NCBI RefSeq assembly: GCF_030908385.1
Contig: NZ_CP133091.1
Location: 1,570,501-1,634,500, forward strand
Length of the DNA: 64,000 nucleotides
Direction of reading: 5' to 3'
Origin: Mangrovimonas sp. YM274
GTDB taxonomy: Bacteria > Bacteroidota > Bacteroidia > Flavobacteriales > Flavobacteriaceae
Shown piece after piece: positions 50,853 to 60,882 of the stretch (positions within the stretch are counted from its first letter, which is position 1; the number at the start of each line of letters is the position of its first letter). The notes beneath the pieces are model-generated. The model was given only the letters and a program-made list of their open reading frames with translations. It ran no database searches and had not been told where the DNA came from. The translations under genes were made by a program, and so were the position numbers.

Positions 50853-52784
50853 ATGGCCAGTCAATTATCCATGGATCAAAACTTTGTGGAAAGGCTAAAA
50901 GCAGTCCTAGAGTCTAACTTTAGCAATGAGCATTTTGGAGTTCAGGAATTGGCTGATGAGGTGGGATTGAGCCGTTCGCAATTGCATAGAAAACTTAATG
51001 CACTCTTAGGGAAATCGTCTAGCCAGTTTATTCGGGAATACAGATTGGAAAGAGCTTTGGAAATGCTCAAAAATGAAGAGACTACGGCTTCGGAAATAGC
51101 CTATCGTGTTGGTTTTAACAGTCCAACTTATTTCAATACTTGTTTTAGCGATTTCTATGGCTATACGCCTGGTGAGGTTAAATTCAAAAAAAGTGAAGCG
51201 TCCAATAATGATATAGGTCTAAAAACTTCTGCGTCAAAAAATACAAAGAAAACGTTTAGGAGGAAACGGAAATTTACAACCTTGTTTTGGGTGAGCAGTG
51301 TGGCTTTGGTTTTGCTTCTGGGCTATACGTTCTATATGAATTCAAAGACTAATATTGAGACGGTAGTAGAGCCTCAAATGGAAGAATTGGATAAAACCGT
51401 GGCTGTATTGCCTTTTAAGAACTTAAGCCATCATCCAGAAAACGCATATTTTGCTGATGCCATTCGAGAGGATATTATTAATAATCTTTCGAAAGTAGAG
51501 CAGATTATTGTAAAATCTCGTCAATCTACAGAAAAGTATAGAGCTTCTAGTCTGTCGGCCAAAGATATAGGCGAAGCCCTCGATGCTAATTATATTGTTG
51601 GCGGTAGTGTGCAGAAGGAAGGTCAAAAGATTAGGATTAGAGTACATCTTATCAATTCTAAAACAGATGTGCAACTATGGGCCAAGGATTTTGACAGGGA
51701 TTATAAAGATCTTTTTACCTTGGAAAGTGAAATATCAAAACAAATAGTTTCAGAATTGAATTTGGTGTTATCACCGTTTGAGCTGGAACTAATTGATAAA
51801 GCACCAACCGACAATCTAGAGGCCTATAATTTGTATATGAAGGCAGTTTATTACGGGGTTTATGAAGAGGATATACATTTGGCTAGAAGTTATTTGAACT
51901 CCTGTCTGGAAATAGAGCCTAATTTTGCTGTAGCCTATTCTGGACTCGCCATTAGCTATTTATGGGAAAATTGGCCTAATCCTACTGAAAATGACATACT
52001 TCGAGCAAAGGATTATGCTGAAAAAGCTATTAAACTTGATAATAAATTATCCGAACCGCATCGGGTTTTGGGTTGGGTATATTTGAGTTATGATTGGGAT
52101 TGGAAAAGGACTGAAAGTCAATTTGAAAAGGCAATCAGCTTAAATCCAAATAATTATTTTGCGCTATTTATGTATTCGCAATACCTGCAATATTCGGTAG
52201 GGGATTTTGAGCGCGCCAGAAAAATGTTGGATAGGGCTCAGTTGATTGCTCCGGATTCATTTCGTGTCTCAATTTTGAGTTCAGAGTTATATTTACACCA
52301 AGGGGATTTTAATAATGCTTTGAGGCAAGCCGAAAGGGCAGAGGAGCAATTACCAAAAGATGCTTGGCCTTTTTGGGTTAAATTTAAAATCTATACGGCA
52401 TTGGGAGAATATGATCTAGCGTATAAACAATTGGAAATTAGCTGGGCATTTGAAGAGGAAGGAAAGGAAAAACTTCCTTTATTATGGGAAGCTTATATGG
52501 AAGCAGGTATAAAAGGAGTTTATAAATGGATTAATGATATGGATATTGAGCATCTAAAATCTCAAGGAACTTTATACAACAATGCGTATTGGATAGCCCA
52601 GAAATTTGCATATTTAGAAGAGGATGCTAAAGTTTTGGAGTGGCTGGAAACTGCCTTTGAGCGCAAAAATGCCGAGTTATATAAGGTAAAATATGATCCG
52701 TATTTCGAAAAATTACACAATAATCCTGAGTTTTTGAAGTTTCTGAAAAAAATGAACCTAGGGAATTACGAAATCAAGTTGTAA
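50853..52784 (+). CDS. AraC-HTH / membrane / TolB-like / TPR regulator (copy 2, tandem paralog)
   Basis: 643 residues with the same domain order as copy 1 and strong identity in the HTH (HFGVQELADEVGLSRSQLHRKL) and the TolB-like part. The most divergent stretch is the linker and membrane segment (about 115-165), which is more basic here. Upstream of the two genes a related block (TTTTTGTAT-TTAGA) precedes the starts, so the promoter region was copied as well. It arose by tandem duplication. Target genes are not identifiable. Confidence 0.85.
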   Translation: MASQLSMDQNFVERLKAVLESNFSNEHFGVQELADEVGLSRSQLHRKLNALLGKSSSQFIREYRLERALEMLKNEETTASEIAYRVGFNSPTYFNTCFSDFYGYTPGEVKFKKSEASNNDIGLKTSASKNTKKTFRRKRKFTTLFWVSSVALVLLLGYTFYMNSKTNIETVVEPQMEELDKTVAVLPFKNLSHHPENAYFADAIREDIINNLSKVEQIIVKSRQSTEKYRASSLSAKDIGEALDANYIVGGSVQKEGQKIRIRVHLINSKTDVQLWAKDFDRDYKDLFTLESEISKQIVSELNLVLSPFELELIDKAPTDNLEAYNLYMKAVYYGVYEEDIHLARSYLNSCLEIEPNFAVAYSGLAISYLWENWPNPTENDILRAKDYAEKAIKLDNKLSEPHRVLGWVYLSYDWDWKRTESQFEKAISLNPNNYFALFMYSQYLQYSVGDFERARKMLDRAQLIAPDSFRVSILSSELYLHQGDFNNALRQAERAEEQLPKDAWPFWVKFKIYTALGEYDLAYKQLEISWAFEEEGKEKLPLLWEAYMEAGIKGVYKWINDMDIEHLKSQGTLYNNAYWIAQKFAYLEEDAKVLEWLETAFERKNAELYKVKYDPYFEKLHNNPEFLKFLKKMNLGNYEIKL

Positions 52785-52968
52785 CGTGTAAATCCCTATG
52801 TTTACTGGGGTTTGCAGATATGATTCAACATAATTTCAATCCTTTAAAACATTTTTTGAATATAATTTTATATAAGTTAAATCATTTACAACGTGGCTGT
52901 TATGTCTGGTGTGTATGTATTCATAATCTTTGTGTTGCAATCAATCATTAACTGTAATACAAGTAATT

Positions 52969-53499
52969 ATGAAAACTTTTATCATTTTAGGGTTATGTAT
53001 GACCCTCGGTAGTTTAGGCTTTTCGCAATCAGGCCTAATAGAAATTGATCTAGCGGGAATGGAAGTGGTTTCTAACAAAACCATCCATATGGATTATCTT
53101 AAAGACATTACCGTTGACAATACAGCAAAATATATTGTCGATCTAGAAAGTAAGGTAGCCAAATTTAATATCAACACCTTTGAGGAGTTTGAAAGACCTT
53201 CGGAGGATAATACGTACGAAGTAAACTTTAAATCTGAAAAAGGAAGCATCATTGTTTCCTATGACAAGGACGGAAATATAGTGTCCACAGATGAGCATTT
53301 TGAGGACATTAAATTGCCAAGGGAAGTGAGAGAAACGGTGTTTAAATCACATCCTGGATGGTTGCTTTTGGAAACAGACTATTACGTAAACTACGACTAC
53401 AATGAACCTTCCCATAAATACTATAAAGTTAAAATAGGAAATGGGGAAGATAGATTAAACGTAAAGGTCGATCCAAGTGGGGTTCTTCATCAACATTAA
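52969..53499 (+). CDS. Secreted PepSY-like/DUF-type protein of unknown function
   Basis: 176 residues from ATG 52969 (MKTFIILGLCMTLGSLGFSQ, signal peptide); an upstream start at 52930 would bury the signal. The mature part has IVDLESKVAKFNINTFEEF, SIIVSYDKDGNIVSTDEHFEDIKLPREVRET and HKYYKVKIGNGEDRLNVKVDPSGV, the beta-alpha pattern of PepSY-like putative beta-lactamase-inhibitor proteins. It ends three bases before the convergent oxidoreductase stop. A periplasmic role is likely; no function is known. Confidence 0.7.
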   Translation: MKTFIILGLCMTLGSLGFSQSGLIEIDLAGMEVVSNKTIHMDYLKDITVDNTAKYIVDLESKVAKFNINTFEEFERPSEDNTYEVNFKSEKGSIIVSYDKDGNIVSTDEHFEDIKLPREVRETVFKSHPGWLLLETDYYVNYDYNEPSHKYYKVKIGNGEDRLNVKVDPSGVLHQH

Positions 53500-53502
53500 A
53501 CG

Positions 53503-54486
53503 CTAATATTCCAATCCAATTATCGAAGCGACTTTATCCAAGGTACCAATGAGTTGTTTACTGAACTCAAAGGTCATAAGGTCGCTTTCTTTTTTGCCTT
53601 GCCTTATCAAGTCATTAAAGTGCATTGTTTCAAAATTGTAGCCAATGCTATTGTAGTTGAAATCTAAGGTTTCAGGGGCACCTTCATTAGGGATTAAAGT
53701 AACGGTTGAAGGCTCATGAAATCGCCCATTGATTTTAATGAGGCCTTTTTCACAATAGAATTCTGCCACAGTAGGGGTTTCTTCCAAAAGGGTACTTTTT
53801 AAATGAGCTTCTACGCCATCCTCGTAATGAAATACCATAGAGCAGGTTGAATCCGCACCGTTATCAAAAAAGGTAGCAGAAGCTTCAATTGATTTGGGGG
53901 CACCCAAAGTGGTCAAAGCAGCAAAAATAGGGTATATCCCTATATCTAATAAGCTACCACCTCCAAGAGTTTTTTTGAATAAACGAGATTCATTGTCAAA
54001 ATCTTTGTAGAATCCAAAATCGGCATTCATTTTTAGTAATTTCCCATAGGTGTTTTCCTTGAGCATTTTCAAAACATGTTGGTAATGCGGTAGGAAATAG
54101 GTCCAAAGGGCCTCCATTAATAATGTATCGTTGGCTTTTGCCGATGCCATCATTTCCAAGACTTCTTGGGAGTTCATGGCAAAGGGCTTTTCGCATAGTA
54201 CTGCTTTTTGATGACTTAGGCACAAGATACTGTGTTCTTTATGGTAGCTGTGGGGTGTGGCAATATATACCGCATCCACATTAGGGTCTTTTGCTAGTTG
54301 TTCGTAGCTGCCATAGGCATTTTGAGCGCCATAGGTTCCTGCAAAAGCATCAGAACGTTCTTGGTTACGCGACGCAACGGCCACAAGCTCGCAGTTATCC
54401 ACGGTTAACAAATCCTGAGCGAATTTGTTGGCAATTTTTCCAAGGCCTATAATGCCCCATTTGATAACGTTATCGGACGTTTTCAT
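53503..54486 (-). CDS. Gfo/Idh/MocA-family oxidoreductase
   Basis: 327 residues from ATG 54486 (MKTSDNVIKWGIIGLGKIANKFAQ); an earlier start at 54519 is inside the symporter gene. Rossmann GLGKIA (14-19), NAYGSYEQLAKDP, EKPFAMN (the usual EKP), and the Gfo C-terminal beta-sheet. It oxidises or epimerises a sugar-like substrate with NAD(P). Overlaps the symporter gene by 17 bases; last gene of the PIG-L/small protein/symporter operon. Confidence 0.9.
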   Translation of the reverse strand: MKTSDNVIKWGIIGLGKIANKFAQDLLTVDNCELVAVASRNQERSDAFAGTYGAQNAYGSYEQLAKDPNVDAVYIATPHSYHKEHSILCLSHQKAVLCEKPFAMNSQEVLEMMASAKANDTLLMEALWTYFLPHYQHVLKMLKENTYGKLLKMNADFGFYKDFDNESRLFKKTLGGGSLLDIGIYPIFAALTTLGAPKSIEASATFFDNGADSTCSMVFHYEDGVEAHLKSTLLEETPTVAEFYCEKGLIKINGRFHEPSTVTLIPNEGAPETLDFNYNSIGYNFETMHFNDLIRQGKKESDLMTFEFSKQLIGTLDKVASIIGLEY

Positions 54487-56167
54487 TGATGTTTTGTGTG
54501 TTTTGGATAAAAAGAGCAATTAGGATGACTAAAATACAACCAAATAAATTGAGCCACAAATACGGCATCCATTCAAACCACCAACCTATGATTACGATAC
54601 CCTGAGTGATCAAGGCGGCAATGAATACGGCATTGGCCTTGACATATTTAAAGAAAAATGCCAAAAGGAAAATACCAAGCACATTTCCATAGAAAATAGA
54701 ACCAATAATGTTTACCAATTGTATGAGGTTGTCGGCCAAATACGCCACACAGGCAATAATGATGGCTAAAACTCCCCAGCCAAAGGTGAACCATTTGGAA
54801 GCCTTTAGATAGTGTGTTTCATCTTTATCACTTACAAAATTACGTTTATAAATATCCAGAGCGGTAGTAGACGCGAGGGCATTTAATTCTCCTGCAGTAC
54901 TGGACATAGCTGCACTAAGGATGACGGCCAAGAGTAACCCAACTAGGCCTCGAGGGAGGTTGTTCAAAATAAAATGTATGAACACATAATCCTTGTCATT
55001 GGTTTCTATACTTATATCATTGTCTTGGGCTGCTTTTTCAATCAGTACTTTGGCAGCATTGCGGTTGTCTCTATCTTTTTTATTCAAGAGTTGAAGCTCG
55101 TCTGTCACCTTGGAATCGCCCGTGTTGACATAGTTTTGAAGCACGGATTGCTTGGCCTTGAAAATGTCAAGTTGTTCTTCTTCCAGACGTTGGTAGTCAT
55201 TAGCATAAGCAGAATTGCTTACTGTATTGTGTGCTGCTGGATTAAAGTTGATGGGAGAATTGTGAAATTGGTAAAAAACGAATACCATAACCCCTACCAA
55301 AAGGATTGAAAATTGCATAGGCACTTTTAAAAGCCCGTTAAAAATCAGTCCCATTTGCATTTCCTTTACCGATTTTCCAGAAAGGTAACGTTGCACTTGG
55401 CTTTGGTCTGTTCCAAAGTAGGAAAGGGCCAAAAAGGACCCTCCAATCAAACCGCTCCAAAGGGTATAGCGGTTTTCTAAATCAAAATCAAAACTGAGAA
55501 TATTCATCTTACCACTGGCGCCAGCAATATCTAGAGCTTTGGTAAATGTGATGTCCTCAGGGAGATAACTTATTATTAAGAAAAAGGCAATAAGCATCCC
55601 TAAAAAAATAACACCCATTTGATGCTTTTGTGTAATGCTTACCGCTTTGGTACCTCCTGAAACGGTGTATATAATGACAAGGGTTCCTATGATAATGTTG
55701 AGGTAGGTAAGGTTCCAATGCAAAATAGCCGAAAGGATGATGGCTGGAGCATAAATGGTAATTCCTGCAGCCAATCCCCGCTGGATTAGAAATAGAGTAG
55801 CGGTCAAGGTTCGGGTTTTGCCATCAAACCTATTCTCTAAAAACTCATAAGCGGTGTAGACTTTAAGCCTGTCGTACAGCGGAATAAAAACCATACAAAT
55901 GACAATCATGGCAATAGGCACCCCAAAATAGAATTGCACAAAGCCCATACCGTCGTGAAATGCCTGCCCAGGAGTGGACAAAAAAGTAATGGCACTGGCT
56001 TGCGTAGCCATTACCGAAAGACCGATAGTCCACCAAGGAGCAGAATTACCGCCTTTTACATAATCCTGAACATTTTTGCTTCCTCTTGTTTTCCAAGTTC
56101 CGTAGCCAACAATAGTTAATAGAGTCGTCGCCAAAACTAGCCAATCCAACCAATTTAGTACCCCCAT
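54470..56167 (-). CDS. Sodium:solute symporter (SSS family)
   Basis: 565 residues, about 13-14 membrane helices. SSS features are ATQASAITFLSTPGQAFHDGMGFVQF (part), GGTKAVSITQKHQM and SYFGTDQSQVQRYLSGKSVKEMQ, the family signature. A long hydrophilic loop at about 320-390 carries charged residues. The substrate is probably a sugar or sugar-like solute given the Gfo and PIG-L partners. It begins one base after the stop of the 36-residue gene upstream. Confidence 0.9.
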   Translation of the reverse strand: MGVLNWLDWLVLATTLLTIVGYGTWKTRGSKNVQDYVKGGNSAPWWTIGLSVMATQASAITFLSTPGQAFHDGMGFVQFYFGVPIAMIVICMVFIPLYDRLKVYTAYEFLENRFDGKTRTLTATLFLIQRGLAAGITIYAPAIILSAILHWNLTYLNIIIGTLVIIYTVSGGTKAVSITQKHQMGVIFLGMLIAFFLIISYLPEDITFTKALDIAGASGKMNILSFDFDLENRYTLWSGLIGGSFLALSYFGTDQSQVQRYLSGKSVKEMQMGLIFNGLLKVPMQFSILLVGVMVFVFYQFHNSPINFNPAAHNTVSNSAYANDYQRLEEEQLDIFKAKQSVLQNYVNTGDSKVTDELQLLNKKDRDNRNAAKVLIEKAAQDNDISIETNDKDYVFIHFILNNLPRGLVGLLLAVILSAAMSSTAGELNALASTTALDIYKRNFVSDKDETHYLKASKWFTFGWGVLAIIIACVAYLADNLIQLVNIIGSIFYGNVLGIFLLAFFFKYVKANAVFIAALITQGIVIIGWWFEWMPYLWLNLFGCILVILIALFIQNTQNINENVR

Positions 56168-56168
56168 G

Positions 56169-56279
56169 TTAAAAAGCTTTCATGATAAGGTAAAACACAA
56201 CTATATAAATGGCATTGGCAATTAATACTAATGAATAGGATTTTAACCAAGGTTGTTTTTTTGCCGAATCCTGCATCAT
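56169..56279 (-). CDS. 36-residue single-pass membrane protein
   Basis: A short gene between the PIG-L and symporter genes. It starts with two ATG codons (56279 and 56276), has a short basic N-terminus (SAKKQPWLK), one hydrophobic helix (about 15-33, YSLVLIANAIYIVVFYLIM) and a KAF end. It starts one base after the PIG-L stop and stops one base before the symporter ATG, so the spacing leaves no room for anything but a translated gene. It could be an accessory subunit of the symporter. Confidence 0.7.
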   Translation of the reverse strand: MMQDSAKKQPWLKSYSLVLIANAIYIVVFYLIMKAF

Positions 56280-56280
56280 C

Positions 56281-58803
56281 TTAATCGTTTAGAGGTTTGT
56301 TGGTTTTAATGTCTTCTTTGCCAATTGATAGCATGTTAGCGAACAGGCGATAGGCACCGGGCACACCTGCAGGAAATTCTCTAAAGAAACTTAGCCCAGT
56401 ATAGATATAATACCCTTTGCCGTACTTGGCAACTAACAAACTTCCTTTTTTCTTGGACTCTCCTTTGTCATGCATTTCAAGGATTGGCGTAAACTCTTTT
56501 CCCCAACTGTTTGGGAAATATAGTCCACGTTCTTGTGTCCAGCCTTCAAAATCGTGCTCTGTAATTTTATTAGGAAAGTTGAGCAATTCATGTTTGGGTT
56601 CCAAAAAGTCAACCTGAGCAAACTCATCGGTTACACGGTCTCTGGACAATTCCAATTTGTAGGGAGCCAATTGTTCAGTTTTCAAACGGTGACTGGTATT
56701 GTATTGTACAATCATGTTACCGCCATTGGCAACGTAATCAAATAACAATTGCTGTTTGAATTTTAAATCATCAATGGTATTGTAGGCTCTAACACCAACA
56801 ACGATGGCATCAAAATGACTTAAGGTTTCTTCCGAAATGTCCTCAGGTTTTATAGTCATTACATTGTATCCTATTTGTTGCAGACTTTCAGGGATCACAT
56901 CGCCAGCACCTTCAATATACCCAATGTTGTGGCCTATTTTTTGAATGTTCAATCTCACAATTTTACTTTCGCTTGGAAGTAACACCGTTTGAAATGGAAT
57001 ATGGTCATAATCTATTTCAATCATCTCTCTTGTATAGATGTTGTCTCCAACATGAACCATTGGTGTAATTAAACCTTCATCTTGGTTTTTAGGAGGAATA
57101 ATAGTGAATATTACAGTTTGTTCTTCTCCCTTATGCTTAATATTTACAGACTGTTTTTCGGGATAAACTGTCCAGCCTTTAGGGTGGGCCAATGTCACCG
57201 CTCCTTGTAAGTTATTAATCCCAGCTTTTACAATTACTGAAACCTGTTTCTCTTCATCAGTATCAAAAATGATTACTTTTTCGGCAAGTTTTGCGGATGC
57301 CTCAGGAACGATTTCAAAAGGTTTGTACACTTCGCCTTTTACAGGATCATTGGTCTTGTAAATTACGGGTCGTGTAAAAGAAATAGCTGTTCCTTCAATA
57401 AGTAAATCAAAGGTGGCATTGTATACTCTTGGCGTTTCAGGTTTTCCAATCAGTGATTTGTCATCTACACGATACATGCCCAAAGTTCCTTTGCTGGTTA
57501 ACCAATAAGGTGTAGTAGGCTGTTGCTGGTCATCAACCTTTAAAGACTCATGGAAGGAATGGCTTTCATTGTTGGATAAAACAATGTTTTTGGAAGTTTT
57601 GGTATTATTTAAAGTGAAATTTTGAAATGTTATGTTGGCTTCACTTCGGTTGATAGCTTCAATGCTTACGTCTACGGTGCTACCAGCAGTAGTATGATTG
57701 GTATTGGCTGCAGCTTCAAGATACAGTCCAGCACAGGCAGCAATAATTTGCTTTATTTCTTTGGTTTTGATGGTTCTCCAGTGGTCATCCTCTAAATTTT
57801 GGATTAGTTTATATGCTTCCATCAACTGTGGAATAGAGGCTGCAGGGTTTTGAAAATTGTATTCATTTTCAACAGTTTCCAAAAGGTCACCAATGGCTTG
57901 TCCTCCTTTTACACGTGTCCACGAGGTATTGATGCCTTCAAAAATATTTTGTCCATCTGCAGGCATGTCGCCTTTAATCAATTCAATGTATTCCATTTGC
58001 GAACCACGAGTTCCTGTATTTCCAAAGCCTTGTGATTTGTGTTGACTGCGGCTAAGGGAAGCAATTTCAGTGTTGCTAAGTCCTTTTGAGGGGTAATAGG
58101 TACCAATATCGAAGGACAAAAAGTTACTTTTGTTGGCTTTTTTAAATTTTTCTTCACTGCCATAAAACCACCAAGACGTGTTAAAAAATAAACGCTTGGG
58201 TTGCCAAACACTTGTTGATTTAAGTTGGTTTTGGAATTTGCTTGGGTCGTTAACCAAATCAAAGGCTTCTACACTTAACATAGCAGAGCTAGTATGGTGT
58301 CCGTGAGTGGTTCCTGGACTGCGATGATCAAACCTATTGATGATCACATCTGGTTTGAATTGGCGAATGGCCAGAACCACATCGCTTAATACTTCATTTT
58401 TATTCCATATCTGCAAGGTTTCGTCTGGGTGCTTGGAATATCCAAAATCGTTGGCTCTTGTAAAGCGTTGTTCGCCGCCATCTATTTGCCTAGCCGTAAG
58501 TAATTCCTGTGTGCGGATCACTCCTAATAACTCCCTTATTTCAGGACCAATTAGGTTTTGTCCTCCGTCACCCCTGGTAAGGGAAAGGTAGGCTGTGCGA
58601 GCTTTGACTTGGTTGGACATATAAGCAATGAGTCGCGTGTTTTCATCATCCGGATGCGCTGCCACGTATAAAACCGATCCAAGGAAGTTAAGTTTTTTGA
58701 TGGATTCGTAAATTTCGGAGGCATTGGGTTTTTGGGGTTGTTGGGCATAGAGGCCAACGCAAGTAGTTACAGATATAAAAAATGCAAGTATTTGTTTTTT
58801 CAT
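56281..58803 (-). CDS. PIG-L family deacetylase, large secreted form
   Basis: 840 residues. Signal peptide (MKKQILAFFISVTTCVGLYAQ). PIG-L/LmbE deacetylase domain (about 35-260) with the metal site AAHPDDENTR and THGHHTSS, which remove acetyl groups from N-acetylglucosamine-like substrates. Residues about 370-640 look like NPCBM/Ig-like beta domains, and the C-terminus (about 650-830) resembles a class I glutamine amidotransferase-like fold (GVRAYNTIDDLKF, GGNMIVQYN). First gene of the operon with the small membrane protein, symporter and Gfo oxidoreductase, suggesting uptake and breakdown of an acetylated sugar. Confidence 0.85.
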   Translation of the reverse strand: MKKQILAFFISVTTCVGLYAQQPQKPNASEIYESIKKLNFLGSVLYVAAHPDDENTRLIAYMSNQVKARTAYLSLTRGDGGQNLIGPEIRELLGVIRTQELLTARQIDGGEQRFTRANDFGYSKHPDETLQIWNKNEVLSDVVLAIRQFKPDVIINRFDHRSPGTTHGHHTSSAMLSVEAFDLVNDPSKFQNQLKSTSVWQPKRLFFNTSWWFYGSEEKFKKANKSNFLSFDIGTYYPSKGLSNTEIASLSRSQHKSQGFGNTGTRGSQMEYIELIKGDMPADGQNIFEGINTSWTRVKGGQAIGDLLETVENEYNFQNPAASIPQLMEAYKLIQNLEDDHWRTIKTKEIKQIIAACAGLYLEAAANTNHTTAGSTVDVSIEAINRSEANITFQNFTLNNTKTSKNIVLSNNESHSFHESLKVDDQQQPTTPYWLTSKGTLGMYRVDDKSLIGKPETPRVYNATFDLLIEGTAISFTRPVIYKTNDPVKGEVYKPFEIVPEASAKLAEKVIIFDTDEEKQVSVIVKAGINNLQGAVTLAHPKGWTVYPEKQSVNIKHKGEEQTVIFTIIPPKNQDEGLITPMVHVGDNIYTREMIEIDYDHIPFQTVLLPSESKIVRLNIQKIGHNIGYIEGAGDVIPESLQQIGYNVMTIKPEDISEETLSHFDAIVVGVRAYNTIDDLKFKQQLLFDYVANGGNMIVQYNTSHRLKTEQLAPYKLELSRDRVTDEFAQVDFLEPKHELLNFPNKITEHDFEGWTQERGLYFPNSWGKEFTPILEMHDKGESKKKGSLLVAKYGKGYYIYTGLSFFREFPAGVPGAYRLFANMLSIGKEDIKTNKPLND

Positions 58804-58835
58804 AGTTTGTTTTAATTGCCCCTAAATATAAAAAT

Positions 58836-58861
58836 AAAACCAGCCCTAGGACTGGTTTTAA
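58836..58861 (-). terminator. Possible terminator of 59003-59743
   Basis: A stem AAAACCAG/CTGGTTTT with an 8-base loop is followed on the minus strand by an AT-rich tract. The T-run is interrupted, so it is a moderate call. Confidence 0.4.
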
Positions 58862-59002
58862 TGTTTCTTTAACGGTTTGTGTAATGCCACCATCGTAGCG
58901 CTGTGTTATGCATTAATATTGTAGAAGAAAACATACTTTGACGTTTTTGAGGTTTTTTTGAAGAGGAATAAGAGGTAATACATGAATGGTTCTTAGTAGT
59001 GA

Positions 59003-59743
59003 CTATTTTTGTAATTTTAATAATTTAATTAGGTTTTCAAAGCCCCTCCATTGACAACTTTCATCATTTATAAAGAAAAATTCTAACTCGTGTTGGTTTA
59101 CAATTTCATATTTGTCAATTGTACTACAGCCGCTTACGTGATTACTTCTTAATTCAATCTCGAATTCTCTTAAGATTGCTATTTGGGAATCATTCATACG
59201 GTATTCATTACCTCCATATTTGGCAATTAAGTTGTCTGAATTTTTAATGATTTCTATTTCGTTGGAATCACGATGCTTAAAGCAGCCTTGAGATTCAAAT
59301 GAATAGTATAAATTATGTCCGTCTTTTAATTCGTCAAGCATTAATACATTTTTGTTGGAGGAATAGTCAAAATAGTCAAAGCAAAGAGAAATGTTTTTTA
59401 CAATAGTATCAGATACTGTAAATTCGACTGTATTTTTTTGATTAAATATAGTCGTGTATTCAATATAGTAGCTTCCATATTCTAGATTATGAAATTTTAC
59501 TCTTTTTTGGAGAGGAATTATAATAGAACTATCTTGATGTAATTTAAATAGTTTCCATTTGGGCTTCAATCTTTTTACTTCATTATTGTATTTACAATAA
59601 CCAAACGATATTTTAATTTTTCCAACACCTATCTCCTTGATAGGTGTTTTCTTTTGTGTATCTTCTTTTAAGTTTGGCAAAAAGAAGAAAAGAACTAATG
59701 TGATTGATAAAACAAAAGCTGTAAATATTGTAATTTTATTCAT
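59003..59743 (-). CDS. Membrane-anchored or secreted protein of unknown function
   Basis: 246 residues. An N-terminal hydrophobic helix (about 5-23, ITIFTAFVLSITLVLFFFL) is a signal anchor. The outer part has Ig/beta-sandwich-like strands (VKFHNLEYGSYYIEYTTIF) and a C-terminal Cys-containing half (ESQGCFKHRD, NHVSGCSTIDKY, DESCQWRG). I do not recognise the family. It stands between CorA and PIG-L on the same strand as both and probably has its own transcript. Confidence 0.6.
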   Translation of the reverse strand: MNKITIFTAFVLSITLVLFFFLPNLKEDTQKKTPIKEIGVGKIKISFGYCKYNNEVKRLKPKWKLFKLHQDSSIIIPLQKRVKFHNLEYGSYYIEYTTIFNQKNTVEFTVSDTIVKNISLCFDYFDYSSNKNVLMLDELKDGHNLYYSFESQGCFKHRDSNEIEIIKNSDNLIAKYGGNEYRMNDSQIAILREFEIELRSNHVSGCSTIDKYEIVNQHELEFFFINDESCQWRGFENLIKLLKLQK

Positions 59744-59779
59744 TTCTTATTAAACGGATTTTATTATGCCAAAGCTATA

Positions 59780-60847
59780 TCACAACCACTTCTTTCTTTT
59801 AAAATAAACTACCATGGCAAAAAACACGGCAACCATTACAATCCAAACAATATAATAGCCGTATTTAAGATGGAGTTCAGGCATATGGTCGAAATTCATG
59901 CCATAAATTCCAGCGATGAAGGTAAGGGGAATAAAAATGGTAGCGATAATGGTTAGGACTTTCATGACTTCGTTCATGCGATTGCTGATAGTGGTCATGT
60001 ACATGTCCATTAAACTCCAAATCATCTCTCTGAAAATATCGATGTTGTCAGAGAGCTGGATGACGTGGTCATAGATGTCTCTGTAAAATTGAATTGATTT
60101 TTTGTCTATAAGAGAACTTTCGCTCTTTTCAATTCGACTAATGATTTCCCTTAAAGGAAAAATAGCACGCCTCACCTTTAGCAATTCCTTTTTTAGCATC
60201 AGTATTTGAATGCTCATGTTGTCTGTCATGCTGCCTTCAAATATGGATTCTTCAATGTCTTCAATTTTATTACCTAGCATTTCACTTACCACATAATAAT
60301 GGTCCACAATGGCATCTACCAAAGCGTATAAAAGATAATCAGACCCCATACTTCTAATGCGACCCTTGCCTGCACGAATACGCTCCCTTACGTTATCAAA
60401 AACATCACCTTCGGCCTCTTGAAAAGTAAGTACATAACGGTCTCCCATGACTAAACTTACTTGTTCAATAATCACATTTTCGTTAGCATCTAGATGTAAC
60501 ATCTTTAGGGAAATAAAGATATAGTCGTCATATTCGTCAATTTTGGGACGTTGTGAAGTGTTGACAATATCTTCAAGAATTAATGGATGGAGACCATAAT
60601 GATCACCGGCTTTTTCAATAGCTTCAATGTGATTGAGGCCATTAATGTTCACCCAAGTAATGGATTCGGTGGTTTTGTAACCGAAGACATCTTCAATGTT
60701 TTTGAGTTCCTTTTCAGTTACCCCTTCAGGGTTGTAATCGAAAGATTCAATAAAAAGCTGTTGGCTGTTTTTTTCCCCAGTGTAGATAAGCGTTCCAGGG
60801 GCTTTGCCTATATGTTTTTTATATTTTGCGGTTCTTTTTTTTCCCAT
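59780..60847 (-). CDS. corA: CorA-family magnesium/cobalt transporter
   Basis: 355 residues. Large cytoplasmic alpha/beta domain, then two C-terminal membrane helices with the signature YGMNFDHMPEL (Gly-Met-Asn loop) between them. The basic end KRKKW follows the last helix. It carries Mg2+ (or Co2+) into the cell as a homopentamer. It lies 35 bases before the MscS-like gene's stop side on the same strand, so it may share the transcript with 60883-61413. Confidence 0.93.
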   Translation of the reverse strand: MGKKRTAKYKKHIGKAPGTLIYTGEKNSQQLFIESFDYNPEGVTEKELKNIEDVFGYKTTESITWVNINGLNHIEAIEKAGDHYGLHPLILEDIVNTSQRPKIDEYDDYIFISLKMLHLDANENVIIEQVSLVMGDRYVLTFQEAEGDVFDNVRERIRAGKGRIRSMGSDYLLYALVDAIVDHYYVVSEMLGNKIEDIEESIFEGSMTDNMSIQILMLKKELLKVRRAIFPLREIISRIEKSESSLIDKKSIQFYRDIYDHVIQLSDNIDIFREMIWSLMDMYMTTISNRMNEVMKVLTIIATIFIPLTFIAGIYGMNFDHMPELHLKYGYYIVWIVMVAVFFAMVVYFKRKKWL

Positions 60848-60882
60848 CTATAAAAAGTTGACTTTATAAATATAGCTAATAT

